A stretch of DNA of 8,935 nt from an uncultured Selenomonadaceae bacterium (GCA_905236665.1 CAJONF010000145.1:1-8935), one strand, 5' to 3'. Positions 1 to 7,420 are shown, counted from the stretch's first letter. Program-made: numbers and translations. The notes: a model not told the origin generated them from the letters alone.

Positions 1-42
1 CGAAAAATCCATAGCTGAACCTATCTTATAATTCAATATCAT
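1..42 (-). CDS. Possible start of a further minus-strand gene (partial, unidentified)
   Basis: An open frame starts at an ATG ending at base 42 and runs off the window after 14 codons (MILNYKIGSAMDFS). A second in-frame ATG ends at base 12 and has a weak AGG seven bases upstream (GATAGG). It follows mutS2 by 47 bp on the same strand, and no terminator is visible between them, so it could be the next gene of the operon. The stretch is too short to identify any family. It may also be a chance open frame. Confidence 0.3.
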   Translation of the reverse strand, partial: MILNYKIGSAMDFS

Positions 43-89
43 TTTCTGTCTTTATTTTTGAGTTCTGTCCAATCAACGGGGAATTTTTT

Positions 90-2456
90 TTATCTAATTG
101 TAACGAGCGTCGCTCCGGTGCCGCCTTCATCTTGATCAGCGAATTGGAAATTGGCAACCGAATTATTGCCGCGCAGATAATCATGAACGCCCTTTCTTAA
201 TGCGCCGGTGCCCTTGCCGTGAATAATCAAAATCTGTTTCAGCCCTGAAAGTTGTGCATCATCGATAAATTTACCGCAAATTTGCTCCGCCTCGTCAACC
301 GTCATGCCGCGAATGTCCAAACTGCGCGTAATATTGGCAGTTTTTTGCAAAAGTCCGAGCGAACCGCGATTTTGATTGGAATTTGTGGAAAAATTATTCT
401 GCGCGGCGTGACTTACGAATCTGCAGGCTGAAATTTTAACATTTGTGCGCATTGCGCCTATTTGAACGCTTAAGTTTTCGTTTTCGATAGCAAGAATCGT
501 GCCCTTTTGGTCGAGCGGCTTGATATAAACCGTGTCGCCGATGGCAAGATTTTTCTTATCAATGCGCGTGCCGACGTATTTATCGGCGATAATGCCCGTT
601 GCCGAATCAATTTCAGCCTCGCGGAGCTTATCTCTGGCTTGTTGAATGACTTGTTGACGCCTTTTTACGCCCGAATCGTCGAATTGTTCTTTAAGAGCGG
701 CAATAATCTCTTCAGCCTCGCGTTTGGTCTCGCGAACCATTGCGGCAGACTTTTCTTTAGCTTTTTTAATGATTTCGCCCTTAGTTTTAGCAATTTCGTC
801 GCGCATCTCGGCAATTTTTTTCTCATTTTTAGCGATTTGCTGTTGCCGCTCAAAAATTTCGGCGTTGCGTTGCTCAAAAATCATGCGTTGGCTTTCCAAT
901 TCGGAAATAATCTTCTCAAAATTGGCGTGATCGGCAGTTATCAGCTGTTTTGCGCGAAGAATCAAACTTTGCGGCAATCCGAGCCGTTTACTGATAGAAA
1001 AAGCGTTACTTGCGCCCGGAATGCCGATTAAAAGGCGATAAGTCGGGCGTAAAGTTTCCGCGTCGAACTCAACGCTGGCATTTTCTATTCCGTCCGTCGA
1101 ATAAGCAAAGGTTTTTAGTTCGGAATAATGCGTTGTGGCGATGGTAGCGGCTCCGATTTGCAAAAGACGTTCCAAAATCGACATGGCAAGGGCGGCACCT
1201 TCATCAGGGTCGGTACCTGCGCCTATTTCGTCGAGTAAAACCAAATCATTTGCAGTAACTTCGTCGAGAATTGCAACTATTTTCTTCATATGCGCGGAAA
1301 AAGTCGATAAACTCTGCTCAATGGATTGTTCGTCGCCAATATCGGCAAAAATATTAGTAAAAACGGCGATTTTGGAGCCGAAAGCCGCGGGAATGTATAA
1401 ACCTGCCTGCGTCATGAGAGCCAAAAGCCCTAAAGTTTTCATGGAAACGGTTTTTCCGCCTGTGTTCGGTCCTGTAACCAAAAGCATGGAAAAATTTTCG
1501 CCGAGTTGAATATCAATGGGAATTACGGCGTTAGAATCGATTAAAGGGTGTCTTGCGGCTTTTAAATCGACAAAATTATCAAGAATCGGTTCGGTAGCGT
1601 TTAAATCGCGAGCTAATTTAGCTTTGGCGAAGACCAAATCAATTTCGGCAAGGATTTTTATGTTATTTGTGAGTTCGTCGAGATTTTTTCTGACAGAATC
1701 GCTTAAAATGCGCAGAATCCTATTGATTTCGTGCCGTTCTGCGGCTTCAAGCTCTTTAATGGAGTTATTTAGGTTTACAACGCTGATAGGTTCGATAAAA
1801 ACGGTCGCTCCTGTGGCTGATTGGTCGTGAACAATGCCTTGAAACTGCGATTTGTACTCTAATTTGACAGGCAAAACGTATCTATCGCCGCGCATGGTGA
1901 CAATCGCGTCTTGGAAGAATTTTTGTTTGCTTGAATCGTGCAGAATAGAAAAAATTTCGGATTTAACTTTGTTTTGAGCTGTTCGGAGGTCTTTTCTTAT
2001 TTTTTGGAGTTCCGCACTTGCCGAATCGCGAATATTTCCGTGATCATCGACGGAATTATCGAGTTGGCGTTCCAAATTACCGAGAATTTCGAGTTGAGCG
2101 GCTTGAAATTTCAATTTAGGGGCGGCGATTTCGATTTCCTTAAAAAATTTTTTAACATTGCGCATGGTGTACATAGTGGAGAGCAAATTAAGCAATTCAT
2201 CGGCGTCGGCAACACTTCCGAGCCGAATTTTTTTTAAAGTATCTCTAACATCGCGAAAACCGCCGAGCGGGGGCGAATTTAGGGCGAAAATCTTAACGGC
2301 TTCGGTTGTAAGCGATAAATTTTCCTTAATGGTGTTAAAATCGTCGCTTGGCTGAAGATTTTCGGCGAGTTCCTTGCCAAAATTGCTTGTGGCGCAATCG
2401 CGGAGCTTAAAAATAATTTTATCGAACTCCAGCGTTTTAAAAGAGTTTTTAATCAT
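90..2456 (-). CDS. mutS2: MutS2 ATPase/endonuclease with C-terminal Smr domain
   Basis: Full-length MutS2 of 788 residues, the usual size for the family. An N-terminal MutS core and clamp region (about 1-300) is followed by the ABC-type ATPase: Walker A GPNTGGKT at 329-336, signature STFSAHM at 384-390, Walker B LVLLDE at 405-410, and the H-loop TTHYS at 441-445. A charged coiled coil (about 508-615) leads to a small beta-rich segment (about 637-680). The Smr nuclease domain (about 710-788) has LDIRG at 713-717 and HGKGTGALR at 746-754. The mismatch-recognition domain I of true MutS is absent, as expected. Known family roles are suppression of recombination and, in Bacillus, recognition and splitting of collided ribosomes; which applies here is not visible. 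The ATG overlaps the end of the DUF5672 gene by 8 bp (ATGATTAA), with a modest TTTAGGTAAG upstream, so translation is probably coupled. All key motifs look intact. Confidence 0.97.
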   Translation of the reverse strand: MIKNSFKTLEFDKIIFKLRDCATSNFGKELAENLQPSDDFNTIKENLSLTTEAVKIFALNSPPLGGFRDVRDTLKKIRLGSVADADELLNLLSTMYTMRNVKKFFKEIEIAAPKLKFQAAQLEILGNLERQLDNSVDDHGNIRDSASAELQKIRKDLRTAQNKVKSEIFSILHDSSKQKFFQDAIVTMRGDRYVLPVKLEYKSQFQGIVHDQSATGATVFIEPISVVNLNNSIKELEAAERHEINRILRILSDSVRKNLDELTNNIKILAEIDLVFAKAKLARDLNATEPILDNFVDLKAARHPLIDSNAVIPIDIQLGENFSMLLVTGPNTGGKTVSMKTLGLLALMTQAGLYIPAAFGSKIAVFTNIFADIGDEQSIEQSLSTFSAHMKKIVAILDEVTANDLVLLDEIGAGTDPDEGAALAMSILERLLQIGAATIATTHYSELKTFAYSTDGIENASVEFDAETLRPTYRLLIGIPGASNAFSISKRLGLPQSLILRAKQLITADHANFEKIISELESQRMIFEQRNAEIFERQQQIAKNEKKIAEMRDEIAKTKGEIIKKAKEKSAAMVRETKREAEEIIAALKEQFDDSGVKRRQQVIQQARDKLREAEIDSATGIIADKYVGTRIDKKNLAIGDTVYIKPLDQKGTILAIENENLSVQIGAMRTNVKISACRFVSHAAQNNFSTNSNQNRGSLGLLQKTANITRSLDIRGMTVDEAEQICGKFIDDAQLSGLKQILIIHGKGTGALRKGVHDYLRGNNSVANFQFADQDEGGTGATLVTIR

Positions 2457-3624
2457 TATTCTTACCTAAACCGTGGAAAAGTTTTTTACAAAATTTCAGA
2501 TATTCTTGCCAGAAGGAAACGAAGTGCTTGCCGTAAGAAAGTCCTTGCTCCTCAATCGCCGCGATTAAAGATTTATCGTATTTGAGCGTTAAGAGCAAGT
2601 GTGGAAGTTTTTCCGGCTTAATTTCGGCGAGCAAATCTTCCCAATGTCTTTCTTCGTAAAGAAAAGTTTCATCGGCTTGAAAATTTTTATCTGCGTTTAG
2701 TTGCTCCAAGACTTTCATTGATTCGGGGGCGCACATGACACGGATTGACGCGAAATTTTTTGTCGGCAGATATTGCGAGATAAACCTTTTGTGCATATCG
2801 CGCAGAAGCCGCCTTTGTGCTACCGTCTCCAAACCATTTTCAAGCGGTATTTGATAATCTTTGTTGTCCATTTTGTCGCGGAGCGGGCTTAAATCATAAC
2901 CTGCGCGCCTAAAAATTTTTAAGTAAGCGTCCGCGCTGTATTTCGGCCAGCCATGGCAACCGAACGGAATTTTATTTCCTATTCGCCGCAAAAACCGGTC
3001 GGGGAAAAAATCTACAGCGAAACAAACAGCAACTTTGATCGGCGCGGTGTGAAAATTTATTCCCGAATCTGCGCCGCAATAACCAAAGAAACCGTCCTCA
3101 AAAAAATTATCGAGAACATAATTCCAACCAGGAAAATTGGCAACTTCGGTTAAAAGCTGATGACACGCCTTGACTTTGCGCAGGGAAAAGCCGCCATTGC
3201 CAACACGCGGAGTTTTGCTATCTTTCGTTAGACCGTACCACGAATGATACGCCACAGGAGCACCGATATAATCATAACCCAGCGAACAAAAATATTCGAG
3301 CGCGTCATAAAAAACAAACGCGTCAAGCTGATAAATTAAAATGTAGTCGAAATCAAGAAATGTCTCATAAAATTCCGGCGACAACATTAAAACATTGTAA
3401 TCTTTGATACTTTGGAAATATTTCTGTGGAAAGGCGGCAACCATATCGCCCTGTTGAAAGTAAGAAAAATTTTTTTCTTCCGGCGTGACGAAAACTAGCG
3501 GATATTTTCCTAGAACTTCTCTGCACTGCGCGAGCGAAATTTTTTCAAAGTCGTTGAGTTTATCTTTGTAAGCAGGAATAACCACGGCAACTTTTGGCGA
3601 CAAAATTTTCACCTCTTCACGCAT
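2449..3624 (-). CDS. DUF5672 glycosyltransferase-like protein with C-terminal extension
   Basis: 391 residues. Residues about 10-240 match the DUF5672 pattern: an opening VAVVIPAYK at 12-20, LIYQLDAFVF at 96-105, GYDYIGAPV at 116-124, VGNGGFSLRKV at 141-151 and PFGCHGW at 220-226. DUF5672 proteins are GT-A-like and usually lie in glycan loci; the QLDAFVF segment sits where a DxD-type donor/metal site would be. Donor and acceptor cannot be told from sequence. No signal peptide or membrane segment is seen, so it is probably cytoplasmic. Residues about 245-391 form an extension, part of which (HLLLTLKYDKSLIAAIEEQG, 342-361) resembles small Rossmann-like tails of other sugar enzymes; this is a weak impression. 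The ATG sits inside the end of pncB (overlap ATGCGTGA) without a clear Shine-Dalgarno. A TTG ending at 3603, six bases after GAGGTG, is a serious alternative start and would give MSPKVAVVIPAYK. Confidence 0.85.
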   Translation of the reverse strand: MREEVKILSPKVAVVIPAYKDKLNDFEKISLAQCREVLGKYPLVFVTPEEKNFSYFQQGDMVAAFPQKYFQSIKDYNVLMLSPEFYETFLDFDYILIYQLDAFVFYDALEYFCSLGYDYIGAPVAYHSWYGLTKDSKTPRVGNGGFSLRKVKACHQLLTEVANFPGWNYVLDNFFEDGFFGYCGADSGINFHTAPIKVAVCFAVDFFPDRFLRRIGNKIPFGCHGWPKYSADAYLKIFRRAGYDLSPLRDKMDNKDYQIPLENGLETVAQRRLLRDMHKRFISQYLPTKNFASIRVMCAPESMKVLEQLNADKNFQADETFLYEERHWEDLLAEIKPEKLPHLLLTLKYDKSLIAAIEEQGLSYGKHFVSFWQEYLKFCKKLFHGLGKNND

Positions 3625-5074
3625 TGATAGAGCGCGTTTTGTGTAGCAAACTCATTTTCATATCGTAATAATCGGGTGTCATGTCGAGATAGTGACGGTG
3701 CGGATTTTCAAAACGCTGTTCTTCCTGCCAAATTTCGTTCGCCAGCTGATTTTTGACATAATCGCGAATTTCATGCAGGTTCGGCAAAGTTACCACGCGT
3801 TTTCCGTCCTTGACATAGAGCCGCGACAATTTTTTAGCAGTGCAATTTTCAAAGCGGCGATTTTTCCACGGCTTAACGGGGTCAACGTAACGATAGGGAT
3901 TTTTCATATCGACAGGCTCATTAAACAGCGCGATCATATCGGCAACGGCTTGCCCGTTATCGTTGTAAACGCGATAAATATCCTTCAAGCCGGGGTTCGT
4001 GATTTTTTCGATATTCTCGCTGACTTTGATTCGCGGAACAAATTTACCGTCCTCTTCCACAGCAACAATTTTATAAACTGCGCCGAAAACCGGTTCAGAT
4101 TTTGCAGTTATTAATCTTTCACCGACGCCAAAACTGTCAAGTGCCGCGCCCTGGTTTATAAGAGAAGTTATCGTGAATTCGTCCAAGCTGTTTGAAGCGA
4201 TAATTCGGCAGTCATTCAAGCCCGCGTCGTCAAGCATTTTACGAATTTTTTTAGAAAGATAAGCCAAGTCGCCCGAATCAATGCGCACACCTTTTAAGCG
4301 TTTACCTTGCGGCTCCAAAATTTCTTTAGCAACGCGAATTGCGTTTGGTATACCGCTGTGCACAACATCATAAGTATCAACAAGCAAAGTCGTGGAGTCG
4401 GGATAAACTTCCGCATATTTTTTAAAAGCCTCGAACTCGTCGCGGAAATACATAACCCAGCTATGCGCCATGGTGCCGTTTACGGGAATGTTAAATAATT
4501 GACCTGCGCTAACAGTAGCAGTACCGTTCACGCCGCCGATAAATGCCGCACGCGCTCCATAAGTTGCCGCGTCCATGTTGTGAGCGCGTCTGGCTCCGAA
4601 ATCAGAAACGAAACGACCTTCCGCCGCCCGAACAATTCGCCGCGCTTTTGTAGCTATCAATGACTGGTGATTTATCTGCGCTAAAATCGCCGTTTCGACC
4701 AACTGAGCGTCAATCAAATTCGCAACAACTGTAATGCATGGCTCGTTCGGATACATAATCGTACCTTCAGGGAAGGCGTAAATGTCGCCGCGGAAATGAA
4801 AATCTTTTAAGCTTTCCAAAAAATCTTCGCTGAAAATTTTCTGTTCGCGCAGATAGTCAATATCCTTCGCGCTGAACTGCATATTTTCTACGTATTCAAT
4901 GACTTGTTCAAGTCCAGCAAAGATAGCAAAGCCGCCGGCATCGGGGTTGCGGCGATAAAAAACATCAAACGCCACGCGAGTATCTTCGCCGCCTTGAACA
5001 AAATAGCCGTTCGCCATCGTCATCTCGTAAAAATCCATCATCATAGAAATATTTCTTTTATCAAACTGCGACAT
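3617..5074 (-). CDS. pncB: Nicotinate phosphoribosyltransferase
   Basis: 485 residues, typical of the longer Firmicutes-type NAPRTase. The enzyme joins nicotinate to PRPP, with ATP hydrolysis, to give nicotinate mononucleotide, the entry step of NAD salvage (Preiss-Handler pathway); it is cytosolic. Visible family motifs are the N-terminal MMMDFYEMTMANGYF (11-25), FRRNP-like FYRRNP (39-44), SDFGARRAH (157-165), GTMAHSW (200-206) with the family's phosphorylatable histidine as H204, RIDSGDL (264-270), SNSLDE (294-299), and FGVGERL (315-321) in the phosphoribosyl-binding part. The frame stays open upstream to 5113, but I choose the ATG ending at 5074: AAAGGAG lies 8 bases before it, and the upstream extension would cross the terminator hairpin. 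The gene appears to have its own promoter and heads an operon with the DUF5672 gene and mutS2, overlapping the former by 8 bp. Confidence 0.96.
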   Translation of the reverse strand: MSQFDKRNISMMMDFYEMTMANGYFVQGGEDTRVAFDVFYRRNPDAGGFAIFAGLEQVIEYVENMQFSAKDIDYLREQKIFSEDFLESLKDFHFRGDIYAFPEGTIMYPNEPCITVVANLIDAQLVETAILAQINHQSLIATKARRIVRAAEGRFVSDFGARRAHNMDAATYGARAAFIGGVNGTATVSAGQLFNIPVNGTMAHSWVMYFRDEFEAFKKYAEVYPDSTTLLVDTYDVVHSGIPNAIRVAKEILEPQGKRLKGVRIDSGDLAYLSKKIRKMLDDAGLNDCRIIASNSLDEFTITSLINQGAALDSFGVGERLITAKSEPVFGAVYKIVAVEEDGKFVPRIKVSENIEKITNPGLKDIYRVYNDNGQAVADMIALFNEPVDMKNPYRYVDPVKPWKNRRFENCTAKKLSRLYVKDGKRVVTLPNLHEIRDYVKNQLANEIWQEEQRFENPHRHYLDMTPDYYDMKMSLLHKTRSINA

Positions 5075-5082
5075 GAGAAAAA

Positions 5083-5089
5083 CTCCTTT
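5083..5089 (-). promoter_or_regulatory. Ribosome binding site of pncB
   Basis: The minus strand reads AAAGGAG, eight bases before the ATG that ends at 5074. This near-perfect Shine-Dalgarno fixes the pncB start there and argues against the 13-residue longer frame from 5113. Confidence 0.9.
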
Positions 5090-5098
5090 GTAAGCAAT

Positions 5099-5139
5099 AA
5101 AAAAAATATACAAGCTTCAAGAAAATTCTTGCTTGTATA
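5099..5139 (-). terminator. Rho-independent terminator after the dcw/GT41 block
   Basis: Bases 5107-5115 and 5131-5139 are a perfect 9-bp inverted repeat (TATACAAGC / GCTTGTATA). An inner AAGAA/TTCTT pairing (5119-5123 with 5126-5130) lengthens the stem across a 3-base bulge. Read on the minus strand, the hairpin is followed at once by eight T residues (5106-5099). It lies 79 bp past the stop codon of the GT41 gene. The stem is AT-rich, so termination may be partial. Its upstream arm overlaps the probable pncB -10 box. Confidence 0.75.
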
Positions 5140-5165
5140 ATAATCAATCGCCATTTGAAAGTAAA
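5137..5165 (-). promoter_or_regulatory. Probable sigma-70-type promoter of the pncB operon
   Basis: On the minus strand, a -35 box TTTACT (5165-5160; 4 of 6 consensus bases) is separated by exactly 17 bases from a -10 box TATTAT (5142-5137; 5 of 6). Transcription would start near 5130, giving a leader of about 56 nt before the pncB ATG. Such a transcript would lack nearly all of the hairpin's first arm and so escape the terminator that stops RNA coming from the GT41 gene. This is predicted from sequence only; no operator for a known NAD regulator was recognised. Confidence 0.6.
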
Positions 5166-5217
5166 GTTGAAATTTTTATGATTCATGTAAATTCGCTACT
5201 GACCACTCGCCAACAAT

Positions 5218-6582
5218 TCAAATCGCTTCCAATCGCGTATAAAAATCTTCGACAAAAGTTTTAGTGGCGGTGAGTTTGTTGACGGAAATTTTTTCTACTA
5301 ATGACGCAAGCCGCGCCCGATTTTTTGCAAACGCCACGGCTTTTTTTATGTAAGCGTGAACATCGTAAACAATCAACTCGTCAAGGTCGGCAATGTGTAA
5401 AATATCTGCGCCGGTGCGTCGGCTGGCAAGTTCGCCGCAAAAATTCAACACCGGAACACCCATATACAACGCCAAAGCCGTCATGAAGCCGCCGGAATAT
5501 GGGAAGGTGTCCAAAATTAAATCAATCTCGCTGTAATCGTTGTAAAAATTATCCGCGCCGCGTCGAACTTCAAAATTTTTAATCCCGAAATTTTTTAGCC
5601 GTTCAATCAAAACTTTTTGTCGGCTGGCAAGCGGCGTCGTATCACGAAAAATAATTTTAGCGTCTGGTAAAACATCGAGGATTTTTTTCACGGCGGATAA
5701 ATAGTCGTCGCTGAGCTTCATAAAATTATTCAAACTTCCGAACGTAAAATTTTTGTGCGGAAGTTTTTTTACGCGAATCATTTTGTCATTAGGTTTGAAC
5801 GCGAACGCATTTTTGAGCGTAAAAATCTTTTCGGTGAAAGTTTCATCGTGCGCCGTCAAGAAATCATCGCCGATAAAATAATCGATAAAATCCGCGCCCG
5901 TCGAATCAAAATATCCTATGCCGCAAATTTGCACCCGCGCAGGTCTATACGCCGCGATTTGCAACGTTGAGCCGCCTTCAGTATGTCCGCCCAAATCGAT
6001 TAGAATATCCGCGCCCACGTTGTAAATTTTTTCAGCCGCCTCAAAAAAACTCGTCTCTGAAATGTCAAAATAGCCGTCGACATTGCGGCGAATCTTTTTA
6101 GTAAAAAAATCTTCCTCCGCATTTAAACTCCAAGCCGTCACGGAAAATTTTTCGCGATCATAATCGGTTAAAAGCGGCTCATAAAATCTCGCGGCAGATG
6201 ATTCGCAAAAATTCGGCGATATAAACGCTACAGATATTTTTTCGGCAGATTTTTTTATCGGCGGTAAAGTTTCTGCGTCCCGATACAACGAATTGTAAAT
6301 TTTCAGCTCATTTATCAGCGTCGGGGCGTCCAGTTGCGGCAGATAATGCAATGCAAATAAATAATTCGAAAAATGCGCCCGCTGACTTCGCAAAAATTTG
6401 TCGGTGCACGCCGCGTTGAAGTAGGCTTGCGCGGCTCCCTCGGCATTACACAGGTCATGGAATGCCGCGCCTATTAATTCATGAACCCGCCACACGTCCC
6501 TTGTCGCCGGCAAAATTTTTTTCAATCGTTCCAAAGCTTCAAGCGGCTTGCCTGTTTCCAAAAGTTTTCGTGCTAATTCCAT
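5218..6582 (-). CDS. SPINDLY-like GT41 family glycosyltransferase (O-GlcNAc transferase-like)
   Basis: 454 residues. The N-terminus (about 1-80) holds a short TPR-like helical stretch (MELARKLLETGKPLEALERL and following), much shorter than the long TPR arrays of eukaryotic OGT. The rest follows the GT41 catalytic pattern: KISVAFISPNF (115-125) opens the first Rossmann half; DILIDLGGHTEGG (192-204) and RPARVQICGIGYFDSTGADF (213-232) follow. FGSLNNFMKL (281-290) opens the second half, with K289 where human OGT has catalytic K842. LDTFPYSGG (357-365) and GVPVL...LASRRTGADIL (375-395) complete it. The family moves a sugar from UDP-sugar to protein Ser/Thr; bacterial members often act on surface proteins such as flagellins or adhesins, but the substrate here is unknown. 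The donor phosphate-binding motif departs from the family. The start lies 4 bp after the ftsQ stop, with AGGGA inside the ftsQ end as ribosome binding site, so translation is coupled. A terminator follows the gene. Confidence 0.88.
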   Translation of the reverse strand: MELARKLLETGKPLEALERLKKILPATRDVWRVHELIGAAFHDLCNAEGAAQAYFNAACTDKFLRSQRAHFSNYLFALHYLPQLDAPTLINELKIYNSLYRDAETLPPIKKSAEKISVAFISPNFCESSAARFYEPLLTDYDREKFSVTAWSLNAEEDFFTKKIRRNVDGYFDISETSFFEAAEKIYNVGADILIDLGGHTEGGSTLQIAAYRPARVQICGIGYFDSTGADFIDYFIGDDFLTAHDETFTEKIFTLKNAFAFKPNDKMIRVKKLPHKNFTFGSLNNFMKLSDDYLSAVKKILDVLPDAKIIFRDTTPLASRQKVLIERLKNFGIKNFEVRRGADNFYNDYSEIDLILDTFPYSGGFMTALALYMGVPVLNFCGELASRRTGADILHIADLDELIVYDVHAYIKKAVAFAKNRARLASLVEKISVNKLTATKTFVEDFYTRLEAI

Positions 6583-6586
6583 TTTT

Positions 6587-7324
6587 TCAATCCCTAAATT
6601 TTATAACCGGTGCCGTGTAATTAAAGTCGACGTATTCCACGGGCTTATTATTTGTTTCCATGTTGTTAAGAAAATCTTCAGTGAGATGAGCTTTTTCGTC
6701 CAAGCGTTCCAATTTGCCAATACGAATTTGCACAGGCTGATCGGTCAAGCTGTACATTACTATATAATCTTTTTCGACAATAGAAATTTCCGACAGCTGA
6801 TTGAGCGTGTCTTCGTTAAGGAGTTGCAGGAAGTCCAAAATTTTTTTAACAATCTCGTCGTCAATCTTATCGCCGATATACAAATCGCGAACAGCCGCGC
6901 CGGTTATCATCGGGATTTGCATTTCCTTTAAATTTTTGTAGCTGTCCAAAACTATTCCGCCGTGATCCAAGTCAAGATAGCCGTAATCGCATTTAATCGT
7001 AGCTAGCGGTCGCCGTTCCTTAATCGTAATTTCTAGCGTGTGCGGCAAATGTCGTCGAACTGTAACTTCCTCAATCCGCAAATCTTTTGACAGGCGGCTT
7101 TGCACAACGTCTGTTTCCAATTTAAAGAGCGGCTCGCCCATATAAATATTCCCCACGCGCAGAATATCTTCTTGTGTTAAATATTTCGCGCCGTTCAATT
7201 TAATTTCGCCGAGCGTGAAGAACGGCACGTAAACAAAGAAACCCAATACCGCCGCGCTCACAATGAGAAAAATTATTCCCCTGAAAATTCGCCCGAAAGT
7301 TCTCCGCCGCCTTATCACTGCCAT
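6587..7324 (-). CDS. ftsQ: Cell division protein FtsQ/DivIB
   Basis: 245 residues with the FtsQ/DivIB layout: a short basic cytoplasmic tail (MAVIRRRRTFGRIFRG), one membrane segment (about 14-34), a POTRA domain (about 36-105; FFTLGEIKLNGAKYLTQEDI onward, ending in IKERRPLA), and an extracytoplasmic beta domain to the C-terminus. FtsQ/DivIB binds FtsL and FtsB/DivIC and links early and late divisome assembly at the septum. Its place directly after ddl matches dcw clusters. I choose the ATG ending at 7324 because AAAGGGGTGA lies 4 bases upstream and the protein then begins with the usual basic tail. The frame stays open to a TTG at 7396, but that site has no clear ribosome binding site. The gene ends 4 bp before the GT41 gene. 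Confidence 0.93.
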   Translation of the reverse strand: MAVIRRRRTFGRIFRGIIFLIVSAAVLGFFVYVPFFTLGEIKLNGAKYLTQEDILRVGNIYMGEPLFKLETDVVQSRLSKDLRIEEVTVRRHLPHTLEITIKERRPLATIKCDYGYLDLDHGGIVLDSYKNLKEMQIPMITGAAVRDLYIGDKIDDEIVKKILDFLQLLNEDTLNQLSEISIVEKDYIVMYSLTDQPVQIRIGKLERLDEKAHLTEDFLNNMETNNKPVEYVDFNYTAPVIKFRD

Positions 7325-7328
7325 AACC

Positions 7329-7338
7329 TCACCCCTTT
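7329..7338 (-). promoter_or_regulatory. Ribosome binding site of ftsQ
   Basis: The minus strand reads AAAGGGGTGA, closely matching the 16S rRNA 3' tail complement, with 4 bases between its last A and the ATG ending at 7324 (7 bases counted from the GGG core). It decides the ftsQ start over two upstream in-frame candidates, the ATG ending at 7372 and the TTG at 7396. Confidence 0.85.
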
Positions 7339-7420
7339 GCAAAAATTTTTTATTTGTCGCCAGCCATTGCATAATTCGATTGCGGCTCGTCTTCAATCCA
7401 AATTTTTATCGCATCTTCCT

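Noticed and set aside
84..91. Run of eight T on the plus strand near mutS2 as a terminator
   Set aside because: No stable hairpin precedes it on the plus strand, no plus-strand gene needs terminating, and on the minus strand the run is A, so it cannot end mutS2 transcription.
507..1031. Long plus-strand open frame (174 residues) and other plus-strand frames over mutS2, pncB and the GT41 gene
   Set aside because: They lie opposite intact, well-identified minus-strand genes and have low-complexity, shadow-like translations with no recognisable domain.
5136..5141. Perfect TATAAT on the plus strand
   Set aside because: No suitable -35 box lies 16-18 bases upstream and no plus-strand gene follows. 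It is a by-product of the AT-rich hairpin and the minus-strand -10 box.
5280..6960. Many copies of AAAATTTT-like words, dense across GT41 and neighbours, as a possible dispersed repeat or uptake signal
   Set aside because: The words differ in length and flanks and fall in Lys, Phe, Ile and Asn codons (AAA, TTT, ATT, AAT). Codon preference of an AT-leaning genome explains them.
7325..7396. Longer FtsQ from TTG at 7396 or ATG at 7372
   Set aside because: Neither site has a convincing ribosome binding site, whereas the ATG ending at 7324 has AAAGGGGTGA and gives the usual short basic N-terminus.
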